From DASSSQ01 sp963839285 (GTDB lineage Bacteria; Actinomycetota; Thermoleophilia; Gaiellales; Gaiellaceae): a DNA stretch of 64,000 bases. The notes beneath the pieces were generated by a model. It had not been told where the DNA came from. It made no database searches and saw only the letters and a list, made by a program, of their open reading frames with translations. Positions 48,797 through 56,911 of the stretch are shown one piece after another; the first letter of the stretch is position 1; each line of letters starts with the position of its first letter. Made by a program: the position numbers and the translations under genes. The stretch lies in the NCBI GenBank assembly GCA_963839285.1, contig CAWIUN010000020.1, positions 310,001 to 374,000 of the forward strand, written 5' to 3'.

Positions 48797-49771
48797 GTGG
48801 TCGAACGGGACGCGCCACTCCCGCTCGAGGCGATCGCCGCCGGGCCCCCCCGGCGGCGACGCCGTCCCACCGCCCGGCGGGTCCTCGCCGGGTCGGTGCC
48901 GTACTGGCTGATCCTGCCGGTGCTGGCGGCGATCGGGGCGATCCTCGGCTACCCGCTCTACAGCCTCGTCCGGCTCTCGCTGCAGCGCTACGGCCTCTTC
49001 GAGCTGATCCGGCACGAGGGCGCGTGGGTCGGGCTCGCCAACTTCGAGTCGGTCCTGCGGGACCGGGTCTTCTGGGACACGCTGCTTCGCACCGTCGTCT
49101 TCACGGTCGCGAACGTCGGCCTGACGATGGTGCTCGGCACGCTGATCGCGCTGCTGCTCGTGCGCGTGGGGCCGGTCGTGCGGGTACTGCTGACAGGCGG
49201 GCTCGTGCTCGTCTGGTCGATGCCGGTCGTCGTCGCCGTCCAGGTCTGGTACTGGATGACGAACGCGCAGAACGGCATCCTCAACGACGTCCTGACGCGG
49301 CTGCACGTCGGCGACTTCTTCCAGCACGACTGGTACGCCTCGACCTTCTCGCAGCTCGGCCTCGTGACGATGCTGATCGTCTGGGGCGCGCTCCCGTTCG
49401 TCGCCGTCACGGTCTACGCGGGGCTCTCGCAGGTGCCGTCCGAGCTCGTCGAGGCGGCCGAGATCGACGGCGCCCGGCCCTGGCGCGTCTTCCGGGACGT
49501 CACCTTCCCGATCCTGCGGCCGATCTTCCTGATCCTGACCAGCCTCTCGATCATCTGGGACTTCGGCGTCTTCACGCAGCCCTACCTGCTGATCGGGCAG
49601 TCGCACATCCACACCTCGAACTACCTGATGGGCATCTACCTGTTCGAGGAGGGCTACTTCAAGAGCGACTTCGGCCGCGGCGCGGCGATCTCGCTGCTGA
49701 TGCTGCTGATGGTCGCGGGGATGAGCGTCTTCTACGTGCGCCGGATGCTGCAGATCGGGGACGAGCGGTGA
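48797..49771 (+). CDS. Sugar ABC transporter permease (MalF-like)
   Basis: 324 residues with six helices starting at YWLILPVLAAIGAILGYPLY. The EAA loop EAAEIDGARPWRVFRDVTFP contacts the ATPase. It follows the binding-protein gene by six bases and pairs with the MalG-like permease downstream. The ATPase is presumably the one at 41.3 kb. Confidence 0.92.
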   Translation: MVERDAPLPLEAIAAGPPRRRRRPTARRVLAGSVPYWLILPVLAAIGAILGYPLYSLVRLSLQRYGLFELIRHEGAWVGLANFESVLRDRVFWDTLLRTVVFTVANVGLTMVLGTLIALLLVRVGPVVRVLLTGGLVLVWSMPVVVAVQVWYWMTNAQNGILNDVLTRLHVGDFFQHDWYASTFSQLGLVTMLIVWGALPFVAVTVYAGLSQVPSELVEAAEIDGARPWRVFRDVTFPILRPIFLILTSLSIIWDFGVFTQPYLLIGQSHIHTSNYLMGIYLFEEGYFKSDFGRGAAISLLMLLMVAGMSVFYVRRMLQIGDER

Positions 49772-49835
49772 GCCGTCGGCTGGACGGAGGCTCACCGGGA
49801 GCGGGGGCGCCGGCTTGCCGGCGCCGGGAGCGGGC

Positions 49836-50700
49836 ATGAGCGCCGCAGCGCTGCGGCGCGGGCACGGGCGGCGGCGGCGCCTGCGGCGGCTCGGCTGGAA
49901 CGTCGTCGGGATCGCCGTCTTCGTCGTCATGGTCTTCCCGGTCTACTGGATGATCGCGACCGCCTTCAAGCCCGCCGACGAGATCAACTCGCTCAGCCCG
50001 ACCTGGTTCTCCGCCCATCCGACCGTCGGCCACTTCCGCGACGCGATCGACCGGCCCTTCTTCTGGGAGGGCGTGCGCAACAGCCTGATCGTCGTCTCGA
50101 TCACGGTCGCGCTCTCGATGGTGCTCGCGTTCTTCGCCGCGGTCGCGCTCGCCAAGTACCGCTTCAGCGGCCGCAAGCTCTTCATCGTCCTGATGATCGG
50201 GATCCAGATGCTGCCGCAGACGGGGCTGATCATCCCGCTCTACGTCGTGCTCGCCCGCTACCACCAGGTGAACGCATTGAGCGGCGTCATCGTCACCTAC
50301 ATGACCTTCGTGCTGCCGTTCACGGTCTGGACGCTGCGCGGCTTCCTGATCGGGATCCCGCGGGAGCTCGAGGAGGCGGCGATGGTGGACGGCAACACGC
50401 CGGCTCGGCGCGTTCGTGCGGATCCTGCTGCCGCTCGTCGCGCCCGGGCTCGTGGCGACCTCCGTCTTCGCCTTCATCACGAGCTGGAACGAGTACATCT
50501 TCGCCCGGATCCTGCTCAACGACCAGGGCAAGCAGACGATCACGGTCTGGCTCTCCTACTTCCTCGGCACGAGCCGGCACACCGACTGGGGCGCGCTGAT
50601 GGCGGCCTCGGCGCTGACCGCGGTGCCGGTCGTGATCTTCTTCGTGCTCGTGCAGCGCAAGATCGTCTTCGGGCTGACGGCCGGCGCGGTCAAGGGGTGA
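49836..50700 (+). CDS. Sugar ABC transporter permease (MalG-like), +1 base near 50400
   Basis: Six helices. VVGIAVFVVMVFPVYWMIAT begins the membrane part, and the EAA loop starts ELEEAAMVDGNT. There one extra C at about 50400 shifts the frame; it resumes LGAFVRILLPLVAPGLVATS and SWNEYIFARILLNDQGKQT to the stop at 50700. The repaired length, about 287 residues, is normal. A 64-base gap with a 9-bp GC hairpin (49806-49825) separates it from the first permease. The stop overlaps the nagZ GTG (GTGA). Confidence 0.88.
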
Positions 50701-51941
50701 GCCTGCGCGCGCTCGCCGCCGGCTGCCTGCTGGCGAGCTTCCCCGGCGACGTGCCGCCGGACTGGCTGCGGCGGCGGCTCGCAGACGGGCTCGGCGGCGT
50801 CTGCCTCTTCGCCTGGAACGTCGGCGACGTCGCCGGGCTGACCGCGGCCCTCGCGGCGGAGCGCCGGGAGCTCGTGGTCGCGGTCGACGAGGAGGGGGGC
50901 GACGTCACCAGGCTGGAGTGGGAGCGGGGCAGCTCCTTCCCGGGGAACCTCGCGCTCGGCACGGTCGACGACGTCGAGCTGACCGAACGCGTCGCGGCCG
51001 CGATCGCGGGAGCGTTGGCCCGGGCGGGCGCGAACCTGAACCTGGCGCCCGTCGCGGACGCGAACACGAACCCCCGCAACCCGGTGATCGGCGTCCGCTC
51101 CTTCGGCGCCGGCCCGGCGCTCGTCGCACGGCACACGGCCGCGTTCGTGCGCGGGACGCAGAAGCAGGGCGTCGCCGCCTGCGCGAAGCACTTTCCCGGG
51201 CACGGCGACACCGCCCAAGACTCGCACCTCGAGCTGCCGGCCGGCGAGCCGTGCCTGGAGCCGTTCCGAGCCGCGATCGACGCGGGCGTCGGCGCCGTCA
51301 TGACCGCGCACCTGCGCGTGCCCTCGCTCGACGAGGCGCCGGCGACGCTCAGCCGCCGGATCGTGACGGAGCTGCTGCGCGAGGAGCTCGGCTTCGACGG
51401 CGTGGTCGTCTCGGACGCGCTCGACATGCGCGCGATCTCGGCTCGCCACGGGGTGGGCGAGGCGGCCGTGCTCGCGCTCGCGGCCGGCGTCGACGCGCTC
51501 TGCCTCGGCTCCGGGTTCGGCGACGAGGGCGTCGGTGCGATCGTGGACGCGGTCGAGGCGGCGGTCCGGGACGGCCGGCTGGTCGAGGAGCGGCTCGCCG
51601 AGGCCGCCGGACGGGTCGAGGCGCTCGCCGACTGGGCCGATCCCACGGACGAGGGCGCGCCCGGCGCCGAGGTCGGCCTCGAGGCCGCGCGCCGGGCTGT
51701 CCGCGGCCGTGCGCGGGCGGGGACGGTCGTCGAGCTGGCGCCGCCGGCGAACATCGCCGCGGGGGACCGGCCGCTCGCGGACATCCGTGTGCGCGAGGGC
51801 GACCCGCTGCCGGACGTCGCCGGCCCGGTCGTCCTGCTCCTCCGCGACGCGGCCCGCCACCCGTGGCAGCAACGCGTGGCGGCGGCGTTCCCCGAGGCGA
51901 TCCTCGTCGAGACGGGCATGCCGGCTGGCGCGCCGACGTGA
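50697..51941 (+). CDS. nagZ: Beta-N-acetylglucosaminidase, GH3 (NagZ-like)
   Basis: 414 residues as read. VAVDEEGGDVTRLEW, AGANLNLAPVADANTNPRNP and ACAKHFPGHGDTAQDSHLEL are the NagZ hallmarks; the last carries the Asp-His acid/base dyad. VVVSDALDMRAISARHG carries the nucleophile Asp. No signal peptide, so it acts in the cytoplasm, splitting GlcNAc from imported GlcNAc-(anhydro)MurNAc or chitobiose. The GTG is coupled to the permease stop. The last few residues (MPAGAPT) look out of frame; another frame reads WRADVTT then a stop, so a base may be wrong near 51921. Confidence 0.9.
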   Translation: MSLRALAAGCLLASFPGDVPPDWLRRRLADGLGGVCLFAWNVGDVAGLTAALAAERRELVVAVDEEGGDVTRLEWERGSSFPGNLALGTVDDVELTERVAAAIAGALARAGANLNLAPVADANTNPRNPVIGVRSFGAGPALVARHTAAFVRGTQKQGVAACAKHFPGHGDTAQDSHLELPAGEPCLEPFRAAIDAGVGAVMTAHLRVPSLDEAPATLSRRIVTELLREELGFDGVVVSDALDMRAISARHGVGEAAVLALAAGVDALCLGSGFGDEGVGAIVDAVEAAVRDGRLVEERLAEAAGRVEALADWADPTDEGAPGAEVGLEAARRAVRGRARAGTVVELAPPANIAAGDRPLADIRVREGDPLPDVAGPVVLLLRDAARHPWQQRVAAAFPEAILVETGMPAGAPT

Positions 51942-52066
51942 CGACCTAGGCGGCCGCGTCAACTGGAGTCGCGCTAGAGGCTTGATGCGCATTGGACGTC
52001 CCTAGCGGGGCCGTTACGGCGCCGGCCGCGTCGTGGCGATGCTGGTTGCACGGCCGCTGCGCTCGC

Positions 52067-52789
52067 CTAGGCCTCGACGCGGACGGCTGAGCCGTCGAGC
52101 CGGTCGAGCGCGGCGCGGATCTCGAGCGACTGGCCGACGAAGATCGGCGTGTCGCGCTCGGTGTACGCCGAGGCCTCGCTCTCGCGCAGCGTCAGCATCA
52201 GGTGCATGAAGTCGGCCGGCTCGTCGCACTCGAAGACGGTCATGAACTCCTGGTCGTCGATCCCGAACGAGTAGGTGGTGTGGTTGTGGATCGTCGGGTA
52301 CTCGCCGCCGACGCGGATGTGCTCGTCCATCGCCCGCTGCCGGTCCTCGCGGGTGAGCGCGTACCAGGGCCGCACCTTCACGAACGGGTAGACGACGAGG
52401 TAGGGCGAGTTCTTCGGGATCACCTTGCGGGCGCGCCGGGCCGAGGTGTACTGCGACGGCATCGTCGTCGCCAGGTACGAGTACGGCGTCTCGAGCCAGC
52501 CCGCGAGCGGCGTCGCGTTCAGGGCGGCGCCGAGCTCGCCGAGGTCCTCGTAGCGCTGCGTGATCTTCCAGAGGAAGAAGTCGGCGTCCGGCCGCACGCC
52601 CGTGACCGAGTACGGCTTCAGCGCGTCCATCCGGCCGGCGAACTCGTCGACGACCTCGGCGAACGCCTCCTTCATCTCGCGGCGCTCCTCGAACGGCAGC
52701 CGCCGCCAGGCGGGGTCGACGCGGTAGAAGCCGTAGGCGACGTACTGGCCGCCGCGGTCGATGCCGCCGTGCTCGCTCACGAGGGACAC
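52067..52789 (-). CDS. hemQ: Coproheme decarboxylase (HemQ, chlorite-dismutase-like)
   Basis: 240 residues. YVAYGFYRVDPAWRRLPFEE starts the family, with ALKPYSVTGVRPDADFFLWK, SPYLVVYPFVKVRPWYAL and GEYPTIHNHTTYSFGIDDQE, the last carrying the proximal histidine. EFMTVFECDEPADFMHLMLT is also conserved. The chlorite-dismutase distal Arg is not evident, which favours HemQ, the last enzyme of the coproporphyrin-dependent heme pathway of Actinomycetota and Firmicutes. The GTG start lies inside the end of the upstream lipoprotein gene (13-base overlap). Confidence 0.92.
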   Translation of the reverse strand: MSLVSEHGGIDRGGQYVAYGFYRVDPAWRRLPFEERREMKEAFAEVVDEFAGRMDALKPYSVTGVRPDADFFLWKITQRYEDLGELGAALNATPLAGWLETPYSYLATTMPSQYTSARRARKVIPKNSPYLVVYPFVKVRPWYALTREDRQRAMDEHIRVGGEYPTIHNHTTYSFGIDDQEFMTVFECDEPADFMHLMLTLRESEASAYTERDTPIFVGQSLEIRAALDRLDGSAVRVEA

Positions 52790-53904
52790 TCTACCTCGCC
52801 CGCAGCGGCCTTCCGCGCGGCCTCGGCGACCGGCTCGAGGCTCGACTTCGGCGTCCGGTCCGCGTAGTAGACGCCGCTCTGGAGCCGCTCCAGCTGCGGC
52901 TCGTCGAAGACGTGGAAGAGCAGCAGCATCTCGACGCCGGGCTGGCAGGCGGCGAGCCGGATCGCGTCCGCGTAGTAGCGCGCCTGCGTCGCCTCGTCGA
53001 CGGCGCTCGTGGACGGCGGCTCGCCGCCCGTGTACGCGTAGGCCTCGTCCGGCGGGATCCGCGTCTCGACGCCGTACTCGCCGTAGACGACCGGCGGCGC
53101 CTCGCCGAAGGCCTCGCGGAGGAGCCGGAGCAGCTTGTCGTGGTCGCCGATCCCGATCGAGGTCGTGCGGGGGTGCGGGAAGTCGGGCGGGATCTTCGAG
53201 CTCTCGCCGTAGACGTGCATCGAGAAGGCGTCCATCGGCACGGTCGTCCGGCCGAGCGCGCGGAAGGCGGCGCCGAGATCGCGGATGAACGCGGTCGGCG
53301 AGTGGGTCGGGCGCGTGCCGCCGGGCCGGTCGCCGCCGCGCGGGGCGAGCCCGCCGCCGATCACCTGGATCTCGCCGGAGACGGCCTTGAGGGCGTCGTA
53401 GCTCTCGGCCAGGAGCCGGGCGTAGGCGGTCGCGGCCACGTCCTCGCCGGACGGGCCGAACTGGGGCAGCCAGAAGAGGTTGATGTTCGGCTCGTTGCCG
53501 ACGATCACGTCCCGGACCGCCGGCAGCTCGCGCGGGATCGAGGCGGCGTAGGCGGCGAACTGCCGCCGCGCCTCCGCGGTCAGGGGCGTGACGCCGCTGA
53601 AGGAGTAGACGGCGACGATCGGCCTGATCCCGTGCTCCTGCGCGGCCTCGACCGCGCCGCGGAGCGCCGCCAGCTCGGGGGCCGCCGGCCGCTCGAGCGG
53701 CGGCGTCCAGACCGAGCTGAGCACGACCGCCGTGAACCCGGCCCGCTCCGCCGCGGCCATCGAGGCGCCGCCGCTGCCGCTCTTGGCCGCGTCCTCGACC
53801 GCGCCGACGACGAACGCCGGCTCCTCGGGCTTGCCGCCGCCGCCGCAGCCGGCGGCCGCGAGCGCGAGCCCGACCGCGAGTGCCGCCGCAGCACGGCGAG
53901 CCAC
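52777..53904 (-). CDS. Lipoprotein, GH-A-clan glycoside-hydrolase-like
   Basis: 375 residues. The signal peptide ALAVGLALAAAGCGGG ends in a lipobox. A TIM-barrel follows with VRDVIVGNEPNINLFWLPQF, where the NEP glutamate would be acid/base, and VVYGEYGVETRIPPDEAYAY, whose glutamate would be nucleophile. This is the GH5/GH39/GH53-like layout. It would be anchored outside the membrane and act on polysaccharide. The neighbouring upstream gene is a paralogue with the same marker segments. Substrate unknown. Confidence 0.8.
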   Translation of the reverse strand: MARRAAAALAVGLALAAAGCGGGGKPEEPAFVVGAVEDAAKSGSGGASMAAAERAGFTAVVLSSVWTPPLERPAAPELAALRGAVEAAQEHGIRPIVAVYSFSGVTPLTAEARRQFAAYAASIPRELPAVRDVIVGNEPNINLFWLPQFGPSGEDVAATAYARLLAESYDALKAVSGEIQVIGGGLAPRGGDRPGGTRPTHSPTAFIRDLGAAFRALGRTTVPMDAFSMHVYGESSKIPPDFPHPRTTSIGIGDHDKLLRLLREAFGEAPPVVYGEYGVETRIPPDEAYAYTGGEPPSTSAVDEATQARYYADAIRLAACQPGVEMLLLFHVFDEPQLERLQSGVYYADRTPKSSLEPVAEAARKAAAGEVECPS

Positions 53905-53905
53905 G

Positions 53906-55328
53906 TCAGCGGACGCGGAGCGCCTTGCTCGTGACCGTGGTCGCCGCCGTCCCGTTCGTCGACGGCGTCGCGCTCACCTTCCAGCGGTAGCTGCCCGGGC
54001 GGAGCGTGTAGCGGAGCACCCGCGGCGTGCCGCCGACGAGCGAGCCGGCCGCGCGCTTGCCGCCCGGCGCGCCGACGCGGAGGAGCGTGATCTCGTAGCG
54101 GGCGTCGAGCGTCGAGGTGACCGTGACCGCGACGCGCCGCTTGACGACGGCGCCCGGCTTGACGGTCAGCTTCGTCTTCAGCGCCAGGTCAGGGCACTGC
54201 GCGACGACGCCGCGGTGGGTCTCGGCGATCGCGTCGCGCACCGCCGGCAGGCTCGTCTTCGGCGTCCCGTCGAGGTAGTAGAGCCCCGACTGCCAGGCCG
54301 GCCTGGCCGCCTCGTCGGCGAAGTGGAAGAGGAGCAGCCCCATCACCGTCTTCTGGCAGAAGCTGAGCTCGAGGGCCTGCCGGTAGAACGCGGCCTGGGT
54401 CGCCTCGTCGACCGGGTGGATCGTCGAAGGCTCCTCGCCGGCGTAGAGGCCCGCCTTCGCGTCCGGGATCACCGACTCGACGCCGAACTCGTCGTAGAGG
54501 ATCGGCAGCGTCGAGCCGCGCTGCGCGGTGCCGTCGAAGGCCTGGCCGAGCAGGCCGACGAGCTTGTCGTAGTCGCCGATCCCGATCGAGGTCGAGTTCG
54601 GATGCAGGAAGTCCGGCGGGATGCTCGAGTTGTCGGCGTAGGGATGGAAGGCGAAGGCGTCCATGACCGGGATCCCGCGGCCGCCGGCCCGGTAGGCGGC
54701 GCCGAGGTCCTGGATGAACGCGGTCGGCGAGTGGGTGGGGCGGATCCCGTCCGGCCGGTCGCTGCCGCGCGGCGCGAGCGCGCCCCCGTAGACGGTCGAG
54801 TGCGGCCGGACCGCCTTGATCGCGTCGTAGGTCTGCGCCAGCAGCTGCAGGTACGCGGGCGCGGCCGCGTCGCCGCCCGCGTCGTCGTACTGCGGCAGCC
54901 AGAAGCGGTTCAGGTTCGGCTCGTTGCCGACGATGAAGTCGCGCACCGTCGGGAACCGCTCGACCACGTTCGTCGCCCAGGCGGCGAAGTCGGCGCGGTC
55001 GGCGTCGGTCAGCGGAGTCTGGCTGGAGCCGTAGGGGTAGAGCGAGACGATCACGCGGACGCCGGAGAGGTTCGCGGCCGCGACCGCGTTGCCGATGTCG
55101 ATCGCGGTGTTCGGGCCGAGCGCGCGGTCGCCGAGCGTCCACTGCGCCGTGATCCGGATCGAGTCGAGCCCGGCGAGCCTGGCGAGCGTCAGCTGGCTCT
55201 TCGCGACGACGGGGTCGTGCTGGAGGACGACGTCGTCGGCGGCGCCCACGAACATGTACGGCCCGCCCGCCGCCGCGGTCGGAGCGAGCGCCAGTGCGCC
55301 CAGAGCAGATGAGCAGCAGCCTCTTCAC
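53906..55328 (-). CDS. Secreted GH-A-clan glycoside-hydrolase-like protein, +1 base near 55307
   Basis: Paralogue of the downstream lipoprotein: VRDFIVGNEPNLNRFWLPQY and LYDEFGVESVIPDAKAGLY keep the putative catalytic pair. A ~110-residue beta-rich C-terminal extension (LKTKLTVKPGAVVKRRVAV onward) is not in the lipoprotein. The signal peptide VKRLLLI continues as ALGALALAPTAAAGGPYMFV only after skipping one T at about 55307. About 473 residues when repaired. No lipobox cysteine, so it is secreted or wall-associated. Ends one base before the lipoprotein GTG. Confidence 0.82.
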
Positions 55329-55341
55329 GACCCCGGCCCAG

Positions 55342-55379
55342 GGTAGCGAGCCGAGAGGACGGTAGCGAGCCGGGAGGAC
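55342..55379. repeat. 19-bp tandem repeat, two copies
   Basis: GGTAGCGAGCCGAGAGGAC (55342-55360) is repeated at 55361-55379 with one A-to-G change. It lies between the secreted hydrolase start and the hairpin below. Confidence 0.8.
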
Positions 55380-55401
55380 GGCCGCCGCGGGGGCGGCCGT
55401 C
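55377..55401 (-). terminator. Hairpin terminator of the FAD oxidoreductase gene
   Basis: A perfect 10-bp stem GACGGCCGCC / GGCGGCCGTC with a 5-base loop, 13 bases after the oxidoreductase stop. No T tract. Confidence 0.65.
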
Positions 55402-55413
55402 CCCGGAGGAGGC

Positions 55414-56793
55414 TCAGCCGATCGGATGGTTGCCGCGGAGGACGCCGTCGGGGTCGACCGCGGCCTTGACGGCCCGGAGCCGCGCGACCGCGTCGCGGCC
55501 GAAGAAGCTGTCGCTGCCGGCCGCGGTCTCGCTGAAGTTGGCGTAGCCGTGCTCGGCGGCCCAGGGCGCCAGGGTGCGCTTGAGCGAGCCGACGTGCTCC
55601 TCGACCGCCGCCTTCGCCTCGGGCGTCGGCGCGATCCCGATCGCGAAGAGCCCGAAGCCCGCCTCGAGCGACCCGGCGACGCCGGCGCCCGGCTCGACGC
55701 GGCCGAGCGCGCCGCCGAGGTGCCGCAGCTCGACGGAGAGGAGCGGCGAGCCGCCCTGCTCGTGCGCGACGAGGGCGTCGATCGCGTCCGCGGGGGCGTC
55801 GCGGAGCAGCATCCCGTCGCCGGCGCCCGGGACGGGCTGCGGCGGGTCCATGTGCAGCTCCGAGAGCGCGGCGGCCGGGACGGTCGCGAACGTGTCGAGC
55901 GCGGGCCGGAGCTCGCGCAGCGGCCGCAGCAGGGCGGCCCCGTCTGCCTCGTCGCCGAGGAAGACGGCCTCGACGAGCGCGAACGAGCGCCCCCGCAGCG
56001 GCTCGGGCACGTCGGGGAACGGCGGGAACGACATCAGCCGCCCGACCGAGGTCACCTCCTCCGGCACCTCCTCGACCCAGGCGCGCCACGCGTGCAGCAC
56101 CTCGCCCGCGCGCTCGACCGGGAAGAAGAGCACGCCGGCGTAGACCTCGCGCACGGGGTAGAGGCGGAACTCGATCGCGGTGACGACGCCGAAGTCGCCG
56201 CCGCCGCCGCGGACGGCCCAGAAGAGCTCGGGCTCGTTCTCGGCGTCGGCGCGCACGAGCTCGCCGGCGCCGGTGACGAGCTCGACCGCGGTGACGCTGT
56301 TCGCGGCGAGGCCGTAGCGGCGGGCGAGCCAGCCGAGGCCGCCGCCGAGGCTGTAGCCGACGACGCCGACGTCCGGCGAAGACCCGTGCAGCGCGGTCAG
56401 GCCGTGCTCGACCGCCCGCTCGACGACCTCGATCCAGAGCACGCCGGCCTCGGCCCGGGCGACCTGCGCCTCGGGGTCGATCTCGACGCCGCGCAGGCGC
56501 TCGGTCTTGAGCAGGATCGTGCCGGCGAGGTCGCCGAGCGCGGAGGCGCCGTGGCCGGTGCCCTGCGGGGCGACGCGCAGCCCGGCGGAGCGCGCGAAGC
56601 GCACCGTCTCGACGACGTCCGCCGCGCTCTCCGGATAGACGACCGCGGCCGGCTCCTGCACGACCGCGAGGTTCCACGCGAGGCGCGCCTCGTCCCAGCT
56701 CTGCTCCCCCGGGAGCACGACCGCGCCCTCCAGGCGCGCCGCCAGCTTCCCGAATTCGTCGGCGACTCCGGTCGCCGCAAGCATCTCCGTCAT
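55414..56793 (-). CDS. FAD-linked oxidoreductase, berberine-bridge-enzyme type
   Basis: 459 residues. The FAD-binding PCMH domain (about 35-210) shows AAVVYPESAADVVETVRFAR and GLRVAPQGTGHGASALGDL, where the His is the expected site of covalent FAD attachment, then SLGGGLGWLARRYGLAANSV. The second Cys site used for bicovalent FAD is absent. The C-terminal BBE motif is HGYANFSETAAGSDSFFG. Such enzymes oxidise sugars, alkaloid-like or phenolic substrates. The ATG at 56793 follows GGGAGA by six bases; the longer frame upstream is not supported. It is divergent from uvrC. Confidence 0.9.
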   Translation of the reverse strand: MTEMLAATGVADEFGKLAARLEGAVVLPGEQSWDEARLAWNLAVVQEPAAVVYPESAADVVETVRFARSAGLRVAPQGTGHGASALGDLAGTILLKTERLRGVEIDPEAQVARAEAGVLWIEVVERAVEHGLTALHGSSPDVGVVGYSLGGGLGWLARRYGLAANSVTAVELVTGAGELVRADAENEPELFWAVRGGGGDFGVVTAIEFRLYPVREVYAGVLFFPVERAGEVLHAWRAWVEEVPEEVTSVGRLMSFPPFPDVPEPLRGRSFALVEAVFLGDEADGAALLRPLRELRPALDTFATVPAAALSELHMDPPQPVPGAGDGMLLRDAPADAIDALVAHEQGGSPLLSVELRHLGGALGRVEPGAGVAGSLEAGFGLFAIGIAPTPEAKAAVEEHVGSLKRTLAPWAAEHGYANFSETAAGSDSFFGRDAVARLRAVKAAVDPDGVLRGNHPIG

Positions 56794-56898
56794 CTCGTCT
56801 CCCTGGTCGGAATGGCACGCGTATCCTCGGCCGGGCGGCGTCCGCACGCATCGGCCGCCGGGACGATTCGGCGTCGTCCGCGGGGAGGAACCGCGGGC

Positions 56899-56904
56899 TA
56901 GGCT
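56899..56904 (+). promoter_or_regulatory. -10 box of uvrC, near-leaderless
   Basis: TAGGCT ends 7 bases before the uvrC GTG; no ribosome binding site between. Confidence 0.5.
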
Positions 56905-56911
56905 GGCCGGC

